In this document: positions 17,651 through 28,086 of the stretch, piece after piece
Layout of the letters: each line of letters starts with the position of its first letter
Numbering within the stretch: the first letter of the stretch is position 1
Notes under the pieces: generated by a model
Databases searched by the model: none
Told to the model about the DNA's origin: nothing
Seen by the model: only the letters and a program-made list of their open reading frames with translations
Assembly (NCBI RefSeq): GCF_900156335.1
Contig: NZ_FTMZ01000011.1
Location: 30,492-94,491 of the forward strand
Length of the DNA: 64,000 bases
Source: Sphaerotilus natans
GTDB taxonomy: Bacteria; Pseudomonadota; Gammaproteobacteria; Burkholderiales; Burkholderiaceae_C
Direction: 5' to 3'
Made by a program: the position numbers and the translations under genes

Positions 17651-18400
17651 TCAGCCCGCCACGCCGTTGAGCGCGTCGGCGCGGGCCTGGCCGGCCGCGA
17701 AGTCGAGGTCGCCGGTGTAGATCGAGCGGCCGCAGATGACGCCCTCGACGCCTTCCTTCTCGACCGCGCACAGCGCCTCGATGTCCTGGATGTTCGACAG
17801 GCCGCCCGAGGCGATCACCGGGATCTTCAGCGCCTGCGCCAGACGCACGGTGGCCTCGATGTTGATGCCCGAGAGCATGCCGTCGCGGCCGATGTCGGTG
17901 TAGATGACGCTCTCGACGCCATAGTCCTCGAACTTCTTGGCCAGATCGACGACCTCGTGGCCGGTGAGCTTGCTCCAGCCGTCGGTGGCGACCTTGCCGT
18001 CCTTGGCGTCGAGGCCGACGATGATGTGGCCGGGGAAGGCAGCGCAGGCGTCGCGCAGCAGGCCGGGGTTCTTGACCGCGGCGGTGCCGATGATGACGTA
18101 GCTGATGCCGGCGTCCAGATAGCGCTCGATGGTGTCGAGGTCGCGGATGCCGCCGCCGAGCTGCACCGGGATGCGGCCGCCCACCTCGGCCAGGATGGAC
18201 TTGATCGCGCCGGCGTTGACCGGCTTGCCGGCGAAGGCGCCGTTCAGGTCGACCAGATGCAGGCGGCGGCCGCCGGCGTCGAGCCAGCGCCGCGCGATGA
18301 CGGCCGGATCGTCCCCGAAGGTGGTGGAGTCGTTCATGTCGCCCTGTTTGAGGCGGACACACTTGCCGTCTTTGAGATCGATCGCCGGGATCAGCAGCAT
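17651..18400 (-). CDS. hisA: ProFAR isomerase
   Basis: A 249-residue TIM-barrel isomerase paralogous to HisF. It has Asp8 ([17 protein letters not shown]), QLGGGIRD, and the second-half catalytic Asp near [11 protein letters not shown]. It converts ProFAR to PRFAR in histidine synthesis. The start at 18400 places the canonical N-terminus first. It lies 67 nt downstream of hisH and 5 nt before hisF. Confidence 0.96.
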   Translation of the reverse strand: MLLIPAIDLKDGKCVRLKQGDMNDSTTFGDDPAVIARRWLDAGGRRLHLVDLNGAFAGKPVNAGAIKSILAEVGGRIPVQLGGGIRDLDTIERYLDAGISYVIIGTAAVKNPGLLRDACAAFPGHIIVGLDAKDGKVATDGWSKLTGHEVVDLAKKFEDYGVESVIYTDIGRDGMLSGINIEATVRLAQALKIPVIASGGLSNIQDIEALCAVEKEGVEGVICGRSIYTGDLDFAAGQARADALNGVAG

Positions 18401-18467
18401 GGCTGGAAACGCAGAGGTTGCGGTTGAAGGGAGGGAAGGAGGCGCAGCAGGAGCCGATCGGCGCCGC

Positions 18468-19130
18468 TCAGGGCTTCCAGGACAGGAAGTTGCGGTAGAG
18501 CGCCAGGCCGTGGTCGGCGCTCTTCTCCGGGTGGAACTGGGTCGCGAAAATGTTATCCCGGGCCACCGCGCAGGTAAAGGCGTCGCCGTAGTCGGTCTCG
18601 CCGGCGGCGTGGCGCGCCTCGGCCGGGCAGGCGTGGTAGCTGTGGACGAAGTAGAACCAGGCCCCATCGGGCACGCCGGCCCAGACCGGGTGGACCGCGC
18701 CGTCATGCGCGATCTGGCGCACCCGATTCCAGCCCATCTGCGGCACCTTGAAGCGGCTGCCGTCGGGCTGCAGGCGCCCGTCCAGCCGGAAGCGGATGAC
18801 GCGCCCCGGAATCAGCCCCAGGCCCGGCGTGTCCTGCTCCTCCGAGTGGTCGAGCAGCATCTGCATGCCGACGCACACGCCCATCAGCGGCTTCGAGGCG
18901 GCGGCCTCGAGCACCGCCTCCTTCAGGCCGGAATCGTGCAGCTCGCGCATGCAGTCGCGCATCGCGCCCTGGCCCGGCAGCACCACGCGCTCGGCCGCGC
19001 GCACGTCCTCGGGGCGCGAGGTGACGACCACCTCCAGGCCCGAGCCCTGCGCCACATGCATCACCGCCTGCGACACCGAGCGCAGGTTGCCCATGCCGTA
19101 ATCGACGACGGCGACAGTTCGTTGGCTCAT
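18468..19130 (-). CDS. hisH: Imidazole glycerol phosphate synthase glutaminase subunit
   Basis: A 220-residue class I glutamine amidotransferase. Cys86 lies in GVCVGMQ, and His200 and Glu202 in ATQFHPEKS, completing the catalytic triad. It supplies ammonia to HisF. Its start is one nucleotide before the end of hisB, which fits co-translation. The length is normal. Confidence 0.96.
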   Translation of the reverse strand: MSQRTVAVVDYGMGNLRSVSQAVMHVAQGSGLEVVVTSRPEDVRAAERVVLPGQGAMRDCMRELHDSGLKEAVLEAAASKPLMGVCVGMQMLLDHSEEQDTPGLGLIPGRVIRFRLDGRLQPDGSRFKVPQMGWNRVRQIAHDGAVHPVWAGVPDGAWFYFVHSYHACPAEARHAAGETDYGDAFTCAVARDNIFATQFHPEKSADHGLALYRNFLSWKP

Positions 19131-19131
19131 G

Positions 19132-19761
19132 TCAGAGGCATCCCTTGGTCGACGGAATCACGCCGGCCGAGCGCGGATCGGGCGTGATCGCCATGCGGAT
19201 CGCGCGGCCGAAGGCCTTGAAGATCGTCTCGCACTGGTGGTGCGCGTTGTGGCCCTTCAGGTTGTCGACGTGCAGGCTGACCAGCGCGTGGTTGACGAAG
19301 CCCTGGAAGAACTCGAACACCAGCTGCGTGTCGAGCGCGCCGATCATGCCGGCGGTGAACTTCACGTCCATCGCCAGGCCCGGGCGGCCGGAGAAGTCGA
19401 CCACCACGCGCGAGAGCGCCTCGTCCAGCGGCACGTAGGCGTGGCCGTAGCGGGTCAGGCCCTTCTTGTCGCCCACGGCCTTGGCCACCGCCATGCCCAG
19501 CGTGATGCCGACGTCCTCGACCGTGTGGTGGCCGTCGATGTGCAGGTCGCCGTCGGCCTCGATCTCCAGGTCGATCAGGCCGTGACGGGCGATCTGGTCG
19601 AGCATGTGGTCGAAGAAGCCGATGCCGGTCTTCAGGACCGACTTTCCGCTGCCGTCGAGGTTGACGCGCACGCGGATCTTGGTCTCGTTGGTGTCGCGGC
19701 GGATCTCGGCGATGCGGTCCGCGCCGGCACCGGCGGCCGGGGTCAGGGTGTCTGTGCTCAT
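19132..19761 (-). CDS. hisB: Imidazoleglycerol-phosphate dehydratase
   Basis: A 209-residue monofunctional dehydratase. The manganese-binding His clusters are visible as [26 protein letters not shown] and [14 protein letters not shown]. It lacks the N-terminal histidinol-phosphatase domain of the enterobacterial fused HisB, so that activity must come from another gene. The start at 19761 leaves a short Ala/Gly-rich N-terminal tail before the conserved RRDTNETKI block. Confidence 0.96.
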   Translation of the reverse strand: MSTDTLTPAAGAGADRIAEIRRDTNETKIRVRVNLDGSGKSVLKTGIGFFDHMLDQIARHGLIDLEIEADGDLHIDGHHTVEDVGITLGMAVAKAVGDKKGLTRYGHAYVPLDEALSRVVVDFSGRPGLAMDVKFTAGMIGALDTQLVFEFFQGFVNHALVSLHVDNLKGHNAHHQCETIFKAFGRAIRMAITPDPRSAGVIPSTKGCL

Positions 19762-19775
19762 GGGGGGCTCGGGTC

Positions 19776-20882
19776 TCAGAGCGACGCGCGCAGCGCGGCG
19801 ATCATGCGGTCGTTCTCGTCGGGCGTGCCGACGGTCAGGCGCAGGCAGTTGGCCAGCAGCGGATGCAGCGCGGCGACATGCTTGATCAGCACGCCCTGGC
19901 GCTTCATGCCCTCGAAGGCGGCCTTCGAGTCGGCCACCCGCACCAGGATCATGTTGGCCTCGCTCGGCCAGGCCTTCACGCCGGGCATCTCGCGCAGCGC
20001 CGCCTGCAGCCGCTCGCGCTCCTGGCGCAGCAGCGCGGCCTGGCGCGCGTACTCGTCGGCATGTTCCAGCGCGAACAGCGCCGCCTCGGCGTTGAGCACG
20101 CTGACGTTGTAGGGCGGGCGCACCTTGTCGATCTCGGCCACCAGCGCCGCCGGGCCGACCATGTAGCCCAGGCGGATGCCGGCCAGGCCGAACTTGCTCA
20201 GCGTGCGCATCACCAGCACATGGTCGAACTCGCCGGCGCGCGCCATCCACGAACGCGAGGCGAAGGGCTGGTAGGCCTCGTCGAACACAACCAGGCCGTT
20301 CTGGCGGCCGACCGCCGCGACGATGCGCTCGATCACCGCATCGTCGAACAGGTTGGCGGTCGGGTTGTTCGGGTAGGCGATGTAGGTGATGGCCGGGCGG
20401 TGCAGCTCGATGGCCTCGAGCATCGCGGCCTCGTCCAGCTCGAAGTCAGGCGTCAGCGGCACGCCGACGAACGCCAGCCCCTGCAGCTGCGCCGACATCG
20501 CGTACATCACGAAGCCCGGCACCGGCGCCAGAAGGGTCGCGCCGGGGCGGTCGCAGGCCATGGCCAAGAGCGAGATCAGCTCGTCCGAGCCGTTGCCCAG
20601 CATCAGCGCGCAGCCTTCGGGCAGGTCGATGTGCGCGGCCAGCGCGGCCTTCAGCTCGTCGATGCGCGCGCCGGGATAGCGGTTGATCGCCACCGCGCCC
20701 AGACGCCGGCCCAGCTCGGCCTGCAGCTCGGGCGGGAGCTGGAAGGGGTTCTCCATCGCGTCGAGCTTGACGAAGCCGGCGCTGGGCTGCACCGCATAGG
20801 CGTGCATGCCCTGCACATCGTTGCGCAGGATGGTCTGCAGGCGCTCGGGCAGCGCAGCAGCGGAAGACGAGGAAGCAGTCAT
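19776..20882 (-). CDS. hisC: Histidinol-phosphate aminotransferase
   Basis: A 368-residue fold-type I aminotransferase with AYPNNPT (about 169-175), [10 protein letters not shown] (Asp201) and the Schiff-base Lys230 in [15 protein letters not shown]. It transaminates imidazole acetol phosphate. It lies 14 nt downstream of hisD and 14 nt upstream of hisB. The paralogous enzyme at 33-1178 belongs to the B12 operon and should not be confused with it. Confidence 0.95.
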   Translation of the reverse strand: MTASSSSAAALPERLQTILRNDVQGMHAYAVQPSAGFVKLDAMENPFQLPPELQAELGRRLGAVAINRYPGARIDELKAALAAHIDLPEGCALMLGNGSDELISLLAMACDRPGATLLAPVPGFVMYAMSAQLQGLAFVGVPLTPDFELDEAAMLEAIELHRPAITYIAYPNNPTANLFDDAVIERIVAAVGRQNGLVVFDEAYQPFASRSWMARAGEFDHVLVMRTLSKFGLAGIRLGYMVGPAALVAEIDKVRPPYNVSVLNAEAALFALEHADEYARQAALLRQERERLQAALREMPGVKAWPSEANMILVRVADSKAAFEGMKRQGVLIKHVAALHPLLANCLRLTVGTPDENDRMIAALRASL

Positions 20883-20896
20883 CTCGGAACTCCGGT

Positions 20897-22219
20897 TCAG
20901 TCGGCGCGCTTCAGGCGGAACTCGGCGGCCTGCGCATGGGCCTGCAGGCCTTCGCCGTAGGCCAGCTCGGCGGCGATGGGGCCGAGCTGCTGCGCGCCGG
21001 CCTCGCTCACCTCGATCAGGCTGGAGCGCTTCTGGAAGTCGTAGACGCCCAGCGGCGAGCTGAAGCGCGCGGTGCCGCTGGTGGGCAGCACATGGTTGGG
21101 GCCGGCGCAGTAGTCGCCCAAGGACTCGCTGGTGTAGGCGCCGAGGAAGATCGCGCCGGCGTGGCGCAGCAGCGGCTCCCAGCGGTGCGGCTCGGCCGAG
21201 CTGACCTCGAGGTGCTCCGGCGCGATGCGGTTGCTGATCGCGCAGGCCTCCTCCATGTCCTTCGTCAGGATCAGCGCGCCGCGCCCTTCCAGGCTGGCGC
21301 GGATCACGTCGCGGCGCGGCATGCCCTCGATCAGCCGGTCGATCGCCGCCTGCACCTGGGCGATGTAGCCGGCGTCCGGGCACAGCAGGATCGACTGCGC
21401 CAGCTCGTCGTGCTCGGCCTGGCTGAACAGGTCCATCGCCACCCAGTCGGGCGGCGTGGTGCCGTCGGCCAGCACCAGGATCTCGGAGGGGCCGGCGATC
21501 ATGTCGATGCCGACCTGGCCGAAGACGCGGCGCTTGGCGCTGGCCACATAGGCGTTGCCCGGGCCGGTGATCTTGTCCACACGCGGCACGGTGGCGGTGC
21601 CGTGCGCCAGCGCACCCACCGCCTGCGCGCCGCCGATCGTGAAGGCGCGGCTCACGCCCGCGACATAGGCCGCGGCCAGCACCAGCGGATTCTTCTCGCC
21701 GCGCGGCGTGGGCACGACCATGATGATCTCGGGCACGCCGGCCACATGGGCGGGAATCGCGTTCATCAGCACCGACGACGGATAGGCCGCCTTGCCGCCG
21801 GGCACGTAGATGCCGACGCGGTCCAGCGGCGTGACCTTCTGGCCCAGCAGCGTGCCGTCCTCGTCGCGGTAGGACCAGCTCAGGCCGCAGGCCTGGAGCT
21901 GGCGCTCGTGGTAGGCGCGCACGCGCCGGGCCGCGGCTTCGAGCGCGCTGCGCTGCGCCGGCGTGATGGCGTCGAAGGCGGCCTTGAGCTCCTCGCGGGT
22001 CAGCTCCAGCGCGGCCACAGAAGGCGCCTCCAGCCCGTCGAAGCGCGCGGTGTACTCGAGCACCGCCGCGTCGCCACGGGCCTGCACGTCGGCCAGGATC
22101 GCGGCGACGCGCTCCTCGATCGCATGATCCGTCTCCGCCGACCAGTGCAGCACGCGCTTGAACTCGGTCTCGAAATCGGCGCTGGCGGTGTTCAGGTGAC
22201 GGACGGCGACGGGAGGCAT
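20897..22219 (-). CDS. hisD: Histidinol dehydrogenase
   Basis: A 440-residue zinc enzyme. Family blocks include [48 protein letters not shown], the zinc/catalytic region [12 protein letters not shown], and APEHLEV. It oxidises histidinol to histidine in two NAD-dependent steps. It is 30 nt downstream of hisG. The length and motifs are complete. Confidence 0.96.
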   Translation of the reverse strand: MPPVAVRHLNTASADFETEFKRVLHWSAETDHAIEERVAAILADVQARGDAAVLEYTARFDGLEAPSVAALELTREELKAAFDAITPAQRSALEAAARRVRAYHERQLQACGLSWSYRDEDGTLLGQKVTPLDRVGIYVPGGKAAYPSSVLMNAIPAHVAGVPEIIMVVPTPRGEKNPLVLAAAYVAGVSRAFTIGGAQAVGALAHGTATVPRVDKITGPGNAYVASAKRRVFGQVGIDMIAGPSEILVLADGTTPPDWVAMDLFSQAEHDELAQSILLCPDAGYIAQVQAAIDRLIEGMPRRDVIRASLEGRGALILTKDMEEACAISNRIAPEHLEVSSAEPHRWEPLLRHAGAIFLGAYTSESLGDYCAGPNHVLPTSGTARFSSPLGVYDFQKRSSLIEVSEAGAQQLGPIAAELAYGEGLQAHAQAAEFRLKRAD

Positions 22220-22249
22220 GGCAGTTTCCGTGAGGATGAAGCGGGGGAA

Positions 22250-22900
22250 TCAGTCTTTCGGTATCGCGGCGGCGAAGGCGTCGATCAGCGGACGCAGCCG
22301 GTCGCGCTTGAGCTTCAGCGCGGCCTGGTTGACCACCAGGCGCGAGGAGATCTCCATGAAGGGCTCGACCTCGACCAGGTGGTTGGCCTTGAGCGTCTTG
22401 CCGGTGGAGACCAGGTCGACGATCGCGTCGGCCAGGCCCGTCAGCGGCGCCAGCTCCATCGAGCCGTAGAGCTTGATCAGGTCGACATGCACGCCCTTGT
22501 CGGCGAAGTGCTGGCGCGCGATGGTGGTGTACTTGGTGGCCACGCGGATGCGCGAGCCCTGGCGCACCGCGGCCTCGTAGTCGAAGCCCTCGCGCACCGC
22601 CACGCTCATGCGGCAGCGCGCGATGTTCAGGTCCAGCGGCTGGTACAGGCCCTCGCCGCCGTGCTCGATCAGCACGTCCTTGCCGGCCACGCCGAGGTCG
22701 GCGCCGCCGTGGCCGACGTAGGTCGGCACGTCGGTGGCGCGCACCAGCACCACCTGCACGTCGGCGCGGTTGGTCGGCAGGATGAGCTTGCGGGACTTCT
22801 CCGGGTCTTCGAGCACCTCGATGCCGGCGGCGGCCAAGAGCGGCAGCGTCTCCTCGAAGATGCGGCCCTTCGACAGCGCGAGCGTGATCATGTCGCTCAT
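22250..22900 (-). CDS. hisG: ATP phosphoribosyltransferase (short form)
   Basis: 216 residues, the short HisG type that lacks the C-terminal regulatory domain and works with His[19 protein letters not shown], the [16 protein letters not shown] block, and the PRPP-binding region [18 protein letters not shown] are visible. It catalyses the first step of histidine synthesis. No hisZ lies in the window. The start overlaps the murA stop as ATGA and is preceded by AAAGGA. Confidence 0.94.
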   Translation of the reverse strand: MSDMITLALSKGRIFEETLPLLAAAGIEVLEDPEKSRKLILPTNRADVQVVLVRATDVPTYVGHGGADLGVAGKDVLIEHGGEGLYQPLDLNIARCRMSVAVREGFDYEAAVRQGSRIRVATKYTTIARQHFADKGVHVDLIKLYGSMELAPLTGLADAIVDLVSTGKTLKANHLVEVEPFMEISSRLVVNQAALKLKRDRLRPLIDAFAAAIPKD

Positions 22901-24165
22901 CCCGGAATCCTTTCGATGTCGGCGCCGATGGCGCGCAGTTTCACTTCCATCGCGTCATAGCCGCGGTCGAGGTGGTAGATGCGGTCCACGGTGGTGGTGC
23001 CGTCGGCGACCAGGCCGGCGATGACCAGGCTGGCCGAGGCGCGCAGGTCGGTGGCCATGACGGTGGCGCCCGACAGCCGCGGGATGCCCTCGACGATGGC
23101 GGTGTGGCCGTCCACGGCGATGTGGGCCCCGAGGCGCACCAGCTCGTTGACGTGCATGAAGCGGTTCTCGAAGATCGTCTCGGTGACGCGCGCCACGCCC
23201 TCGGCGATGCAGTTCACCGCCATGAACTGCGCCTGCATGTCGGTCGGGAACAGCGGATGCTCGCTGGTGCGGAAGCTCACCGCCTTCGGGCGCTGGTGGG
23301 CGGCGACGCGGATCCAGTCGGCGCCGGCCTCGACCGTCACGCCGGCCTCGCGCAGCTTGTCGATCACCGCGTCGAGGTGGCTGGCGTCGGCACGGCGCAG
23401 CGTCACGTCGCCGCCGGTGGCCGCCACCGCGCACAGGAAGGTGCCGGTCTCGATGCGGTCCGGGATGATGCGGTGCGCCACCTTGGGCGCGTGCAGGCGC
23501 TCGACGCCGGTGATGCGCAGCCGGCTGGTGCCGCGGCCCTCGATCTGCGCGCCCATCGACACCAGCAGATCGACCAGATCGGTGATCTCGGGCTCCTGCG
23601 CGGCGTTCTCGAGGATCGTCTCGCCCTCGGCCAGCGTCGCGGCCATCAGCAGGTTCTCGGTGCCCGTCACCGTCACCATGTCGGTGGTGATGCGCGCGCC
23701 CTTCAGGCGGCGGGCGGTGGCGTGGATGTAGCCGTGCTCGACGCGGATCTCCGCGCCCATCGCGCGCAGGCCCTTGATGTGCTGGTCCACCGGACGCGAG
23801 CCGATCGCGCAGCCGCCAGGCAGCGACACCCGCGCGATGCCGAAGCGCGCCAAGAGCGGCCCCAGCACCAGGATGGAGGCGCGCATCGTCTTGACCAGGT
23901 CGTAGGTCGCCTCGGTCGAGGTGATGCTGGAGGCGTCCACGGTGACCACCGACGCGTCGGCCGGATCGCGCACCGAGCTGGCGCCGAGCTGCGCCAGCAC
24001 CTTCAGCGTCGTCGAGACGTCCTTGAGCAGCGGCACATTGGCCAGCGTGACCGGCTCGGCGGTGAGCAGCGCGGCGCACAGCTCCGGCAGGGCGGCGTTC
24101 TTCGCGCCGGAAATCGTGACCTCACCCTGGAGGGTGCGGCCGCCGCGGATCAGGAGCTTGTCCAT
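22897..24165 (-). CDS. murA: UDP-N-acetylglucosamine 1-carboxyvinyltransferase
   Basis: A 422-residue MurA with the N-terminal KNAALP (Lys22/Asn23) and the catalytic Cys119 in [16 protein letters not shown]. It transfers enolpyruvate to UDP-GlcNAc, the first committed step of peptidoglycan synthesis, and is the fosfomycin target. The Cys predicts sensitivity rather than the resistant Asp variant. It sits between ibaG and hisG, an order typical of betaproteobacteria, and is translationally coupled to hisG. Confidence 0.96.
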   Translation of the reverse strand: MDKLLIRGGRTLQGEVTISGAKNAALPELCAALLTAEPVTLANVPLLKDVSTTLKVLAQLGASSVRDPADASVVTVDASSITSTEATYDLVKTMRASILVLGPLLARFGIARVSLPGGCAIGSRPVDQHIKGLRAMGAEIRVEHGYIHATARRLKGARITTDMVTVTGTENLLMAATLAEGETILENAAQEPEITDLVDLLVSMGAQIEGRGTSRLRITGVERLHAPKVAHRIIPDRIETGTFLCAVAATGGDVTLRRADASHLDAVIDKLREAGVTVEAGADWIRVAAHQRPKAVSFRTSEHPLFPTDMQAQFMAVNCIAEGVARVTETIFENRFMHVNELVRLGAHIAVDGHTAIVEGIPRLSGATVMATDLRASASLVIAGLVADGTTTVDRIYHLDRGYDAMEVKLRAIGADIERIPG

Positions 24166-24305
24166 GGGCAGGCGTGGTGTGAGGGGAGCGGGGTGCGGGG
24201 AAGATGCGTCCGGCGGGGCCTGGGGCGGTGCGGACGATCGATCAGACGCCGGAAGGACCGGCCGGCCGGGCGCCCGCGCCGCGGCCTGCCGCCGCGCGCG
24301 GGTCG

Positions 24306-24581
24306 TCAGTGATGCGGATGAGCGGCCGGGGCGGCGCCGGACTGCGCGGCCCATTCGGCCGGCGTGAGCGTCTTCATCGACAGCGCGTGGATTTCCTCGC
24401 GCATGCGCTCGCCCAGGGCCTTGTAGACCAGCTGGTGGCGCGCGACGCGCAGCTTGCCCTCGAAGCTCGCCGAGACGATCGTCGCGAAGAAATGTCGGCC
24501 GTCGCCCTCGACATCGAGGTGCTCGCAGGGGAGGCCCGCGGCGATGTAGTCGCGGACCTGGGCGGGGGTGGGATCAGCCAT
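24306..24581 (-). CDS. ibaG: BolA/IbaG-family protein
   Basis: A 91-residue BolA-fold protein. [32 protein letters not shown] is the core (in part [18 protein letters not shown]), with the conserved His that can ligate a shared Fe-S cluster with a monothiol glutaredoxin. The position directly before murA is that of ibaG (yrbA). A His/Ala-rich tail (AAPAAHPHH) could also bind metal. The ATG at 24581 lies only 10 nt after a -10 box. Confidence 0.9.
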   Translation of the reverse strand: MADPTPAQVRDYIAAGLPCEHLDVEGDGRHFFATIVSASFEGKLRVARHQLVYKALGERMREEIHALSMKTLTPAEWAAQSGAAPAAHPHH

Positions 24582-24591
24582 GATGGGTCGG

Positions 24592-24597
24592 ATTGTA
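24592..24597 (-). promoter_or_regulatory. -10 element 10 nt before the ibaG start codon
   Basis: TACAAT on the minus strand. The predicted start site near 24585 leaves a leader of only about 4 nt for the ibaG-murA-his transcript. No clear -35. Confidence 0.45.
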
Positions 24598-24664
24598 GCG
24601 GCAGCGTGAAAAAGGAGCGCTTCGGCGTCGATGCGGGGGGCGGTGCGAGAGGGGCGACGCGGCC

Positions 24665-25444
24665 TCAGTGCCGCAGCTTGTAGCCGCTGGCCAGCAGCCG
24701 CAGCGCGATCGCCGCGACCACCACGAAGCTGGTGCCCACCACCGCCAGGCTGGTCCAGGGCGACACGTCGCTCACGCCGAAGAAGCCGTGACGGAAGCCG
24801 TCGATCATGTAGAAGAACGGGTTGAGGTGGCTCACCTGCTGCCAGACGCCGGGCAGCGAGTGCACCGAGTAGAAGACGCCCGAGAGAAACGTCATCGGCA
24901 TGATGATGAAGTTCTGGAAGGCGGCGAGCTGGTCGAACTTCTCCGCCCACAGCCCGGCGATCAGCCCGAGCGTGCCCAGCATGCCCGCGCCCAGCAGCGC
25001 GAAAGCCAGCACCCACAGCGGCTCGGCCAGGCGCAGGTGCGCGAAGCCGGCGGTCACCGCCAGCACGCCCGCGCCCACCACCAGCCCGCGCACCACCGAG
25101 GCGCCGACATAGGCCACGAACCAGGCCCAGTGGCTCAGCGGGGCCACCAGCAGGAAGACCAGGTTGCCGGTGATCTTGCTCTGGATCAGGCTCGACGAGC
25201 TGTTGGCAAAGGCGTTCTGCAGCACGCTCATCATCACCAGGCCCGGCACCAGGAAGCTGGTGTAGCTGACCGCGTCGTAGACCTTCACATGGTCCTCGAG
25301 CACATGGCCGAAGATCAGCAGGTAGAGCAGCGCGGTGAGCACCGGCGCGGCCACCGTCTGGAAGCTGACCTTCCAGAAGCGCAGCACCTCCTTGCGGAAC
25401 AGCGTGCCGGCCCCGGCAAGACGCGAACTGGCGACGGCGCTCAT
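24665..25444 (-). CDS. ABC-2 type exporter permease (YadH-like)
   Basis: 259 residues with six hydrophobic segments and the ABC-2 signature region LSGVFYSVHSLPGVWQQVSHLNPFFYMIDGFRHG (in part NPFFYMIDGFRHG). The start at 25444 overlaps the ATPase stop codon as ATGA. With that ATPase it makes a YadGH-type exporter in the inner membrane. The substrate is unknown. The conserved position next to ibaG-murA in related genomes may point to an envelope substrate. Confidence 0.9.
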   Translation of the reverse strand: MSAVASSRLAGAGTLFRKEVLRFWKVSFQTVAAPVLTALLYLLIFGHVLEDHVKVYDAVSYTSFLVPGLVMMSVLQNAFANSSSSLIQSKITGNLVFLLVAPLSHWAWFVAYVGASVVRGLVVGAGVLAVTAGFAHLRLAEPLWVLAFALLGAGMLGTLGLIAGLWAEKFDQLAAFQNFIIMPMTFLSGVFYSVHSLPGVWQQVSHLNPFFYMIDGFRHGFFGVSDVSPWTSLAVVGTSFVVVAAIALRLLASGYKLRH

Positions 25445-26352
25445 GTCCGGCCTCCCTGCATGATGTCCAGGAACACGTCCTCGAGGTCGGCGCGGCCGAT
25501 CTCCAGGTCCTCGACGCGCACGCCGGCGGCGCGCAGCCGCGCCAGCAGCTGCTCGACCTCGGCGGCGTCGCGCGCCTTGAGCTGGGCGATGCGCCCGGTG
25601 ATGCGCGCCTGCGCGGCCAGCTCGGCCGGCAGCGCGTCGTCGGTCTTGAAGCGCAGCATCGTGCTGGAGGCCGCGCCCAGCAGCGCGCTGGTGCGGTCCA
25701 GCGCGACGATGCGGCCCTGCTTGAGCATGGCGATGCGCCCGCACAGCGCCTCGGCCTCCTCCAGGTAATGCGTCGTCAGCAGCACGGTGTGGCCCTCGCG
25801 GTTGAGCCGGGCGACGAACTGCCACAGCGTCTGGCGCAGCTCGACGTCGACGCCGGCGGTCGGCTCGTCGAGCACGATCACCGGCGGGCGGTGCACCAGC
25901 GCCTGCGCCACCAGCACCCGGCGCTTCATGCCGCCCGAGAGCTGGCGCATGTTGGCGCCGGCCTTGTCGGCCAGGCCCAGGCCCTCGAGCAGCTCGTCGA
26001 TCCAGGCCTCGTTGCCGGTCACGCCGAAGTAGCCGCTCTGGATCTTCAGCGCCTCGCGCACCGAGAAGAAGGGATCGAACACCAGCTCCTGCGGCACGAT
26101 GCCCAGCGAGCGGCGCGCCGCGGCGTAGTCGGCCACCACCTCGTGGCCCATCACCTCGACCCGGCCGGAGGTGACGCGCGCCAGCCCCGCCAGGATGCTG
26201 ATCAGCGTGGTCTTGCCCGCGCCGTTGGGCCCGAGCAGCCCGAAGAACTCGCCCTGCGCGATGTCGAGGCTGACGCCATCGAGCGCCTGCAGCGGGCCGC
26301 GCGGGGTCTGGAAGGTCTTACCGACCTGCTGGAAGGAGATTGCGGGGGTCAT
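25441..26352 (-). CDS. ABC transporter ATPase (YadG-like)
   Basis: 303 residues: Walker A GPNGAGKTT at 41-49, signature LSGGMKRRVLVAQ, Walker B VIVLDEPTAGVD and a C-terminal domain of about 80 residues ending in the ABC-2 ATPase tail. It powers the permease encoded directly downstream. A -10 box (26362-26367) stands 9 nt before its ATG, predicting a nearly leaderless message. Confidence 0.9.
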   Translation of the reverse strand: MTPAISFQQVGKTFQTPRGPLQALDGVSLDIAQGEFFGLLGPNGAGKTTLISILAGLARVTSGRVEVMGHEVVADYAAARRSLGIVPQELVFDPFFSVREALKIQSGYFGVTGNEAWIDELLEGLGLADKAGANMRQLSGGMKRRVLVAQALVHRPPVIVLDEPTAGVDVELRQTLWQFVARLNREGHTVLLTTHYLEEAEALCGRIAMLKQGRIVALDRTSALLGAASSTMLRFKTDDALPAELAAQARITGRIAQLKARDAAEVEQLLARLRAAGVRVEDLEIGRADLEDVFLDIMQGGRT

Positions 26353-26361
26353 CGGGCGAGG

Positions 26362-26367
26362 ATTGTA
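26362..26367 (-). promoter_or_regulatory. -10 element 9 nt before the ABC ATPase start
   Basis: TACAAT on the minus strand, followed by nine bases and the ATG at 26352. The start site is expected within 3 nt of the start codon. Confidence 0.45.
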
Positions 26368-26443
26368 GGCAGCCGCCCCCGGTCCTGCAGGCGCGGCGCG
26401 CTTCCCGTAGAGTGGCCGGATCTGAACCTCCGGAAATCAGCCT

Positions 26444-27295
26444 ATGACCGACTCGACCTGGACCCCGCCCGCGATCTGGACCTGGAATCAGGCCAGCGGC
26501 GGCAAGTTCGCCAGCATCAACCGCCCGGTGGCGGGCGCCACGCACGAGCGGGCGCTGCCGGTGGGCCGGCATCCGCTGCAGCTCTACTCGCTGGGCACGC
26601 CCAATGGCGTGAAGGTCACGGTGATGCTGGAGGAGCTGCTCGCGCTGGGCCACGCCGGCGCCGAATACGACGCCTGGCTGGTGAAGATCGGCGACGGCGA
26701 GCAGTTCGGCAGCGGCTTCGTCGAGGTCAATCCGAACTCGAAGATCCCGGCGCTGGTGGACCGCAGCGGGCCGGAGCCGATCCGGGTCTTCGAGTCCGGC
26801 GCCATCCTGGTGCATCTGGCCGAAAAGTTCGGCGCCTTCCTGCCCACCGCGCCGGCCGCGCGCGCCGAGTGCCTGTCGTGGCTGTTCTGGCAGATGGGCA
26901 GCGCGCCCTTCGTCGGCGGCGGCTTCGGGCATTTCTATGCCTACGCGCCGGACAAGCTCGAGTACCCGATCAACCGCTACGCGATGGAGACCAAGCGCCA
27001 GCTCGACGTGCTCGACCGGCTGCTGGCCACCCGGCGCCACATCGCCGGCGACGACTACACGGTGGCCGACATCGCGATCTGGCCCTGGTACGGGCAGATG
27101 GCGCAAGGCCTGCTCTACGGCGCGGGCGAATTCCTGCAGGTCGAGCAGTACACGCATCTGCGCCGCTGGGCCGACGAGGTGGGCGCGCGGCCCGCGGTGC
27201 AGCGCGGCCGGCGCGTCAACCGCACCTTCGGCGATCCGGCCGACCAGTGCCCGGAACGCCACGACGCCACCGACCTGGACCGACCTGGCGCCTGA
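26444..27295 (+). CDS. yghU: YghU-type glutathione S-transferase / disulfide-bond oxidoreductase
   Basis: 283 residues. The N-terminal extension WTPPAIWTWNQASGGKFASINRPVAGATH is diagnostic of the YghU/YfcG-like nu-class (in part NRPVAGATHE). The thioredoxin-like domain follows (LYSLGTPNGVKVTVMLEEL, NPNSKIPALVD), then the all-helical GST C-domain with DYTVADIAIWPWYG. These enzymes bind two glutathiones and reduce disulfides or peroxides. The gene is monocistronic or precedes the TetR gene by 107 nt. Confidence 0.92.
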   Translation: MTDSTWTPPAIWTWNQASGGKFASINRPVAGATHERALPVGRHPLQLYSLGTPNGVKVTVMLEELLALGHAGAEYDAWLVKIGDGEQFGSGFVEVNPNSKIPALVDRSGPEPIRVFESGAILVHLAEKFGAFLPTAPAARAECLSWLFWQMGSAPFVGGGFGHFYAYAPDKLEYPINRYAMETKRQLDVLDRLLATRRHIAGDDYTVADIAIWPWYGQMAQGLLYGAGEFLQVEQYTHLRRWADEVGARPAVQRGRRVNRTFGDPADQCPERHDATDLDRPGA

Positions 27296-27355
27296 GCCCG
27301 CAGTGGCGCGGCCGCGCGGGCACGCGCCCTGCAGAGACAAACCCGGGGCGATCAG

Positions 27356-27370
27356 GCACCAGGGCGGTGC
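27356..27370 (+). promoter_or_regulatory. Inverted repeat in front of the TetR gene, possible operator
   Basis: GCACC-AGGGC-GGTGC directly precedes a -10-like TAGATT (27371-27376), 33 bp upstream of the TetR start. A repressor bound there would cover the promoter. Confidence 0.35.
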
Positions 27371-27402
27371 TAGATTGGCGCCCGGAGACTCTGCAGAACA
27401 TC

Positions 27403-28083
27403 ATGACCGACCGCGCCAAGAAGCCCCCCCGGCGCACCGCCGAGCGCATCCTCGACCACACGCTGGCGCTGTTCAACCGCTATGGCGAGCCCAATGTCTC
27501 GACCAACGCGCTCGCGGCCGAGCTGGGCATCAGCCCCGGCAACCTGTACTACCACTACCCGGCCAAGGAGGCGCTGGTCAACGCGCTGGTCGGCCGCTAC
27601 GAGCAGGCGCTGGCCGCCGCGCTGGCCGCCGCCGGCCCGGCCGACGATGCCGAGGGCGCCTGGCTGCTGGTGCCGGCGCTGCTGCGCCTGGCCTGGGACT
27701 ACCGCTTCATCTTCCGCGATCTCAACGACCTGCTGACCCGCAACCGCCAGCTCGAGACGCGCTGCCAGGCGGCGCTGGCGCTGCAGCAGGCGGCGGTGCG
27801 CGAGCGCGTCGCGCGGCTGTGCATTCTCGACGGCGCGCCGATCGGGCCGGAGGATGCCGACGCGCTGGCCACCTCGATCATCGTGCTGCTGACCTACTGG
27901 CTGAGCTACGAGTACGTGCGCGACCCGCGCCGCGCGCTCGAGCCCGACAACGCCGACGCCGCGGTACGGCGCGGCACCCGTCAGGCGATGGCGCTGCTGT
28001 GGCCCTACCTGAGCGCGGAGCGCCGGCTGCAGCTGCGGCCGGGCCATGGCGGCCAGGCGGAAGCCCCCCGGCTGTCCGACTGA
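27403..28083 (+). CDS. TetR/AcrR-family transcriptional regulator
   Basis: 226 residues. The N-terminal helix-turn-helix reads RILDHTLALFNRYGEPNVST and LAAELGISPGNLYYHYPAKEALV, a canonical TetR DNA-binding domain. The C-terminal ligand domain contains LAWDYRFIFRDLNDLLTRN, found in a widespread group of proteobacterial TetR proteins of unknown ligand. The start at 27403 follows a -10-like box at 27371. Downstream recG is convergent with a 3-bp gap, so the regulator is not part of that operon. The regulated gene is unknown; the upstream GST is a candidate. Confidence 0.87.
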   Translation: MTDRAKKPPRRTAERILDHTLALFNRYGEPNVSTNALAAELGISPGNLYYHYPAKEALVNALVGRYEQALAAALAAAGPADDAEGAWLLVPALLRLAWDYRFIFRDLNDLLTRNRQLETRCQAALALQQAAVRERVARLCILDGAPIGPEDADALATSIIVLLTYWLSYEYVRDPRRALEPDNADAAVRRGTRQAMALLWPYLSAERRLQLRPGHGGQAEAPRLSD

Positions 28084-28086
28084 CCA

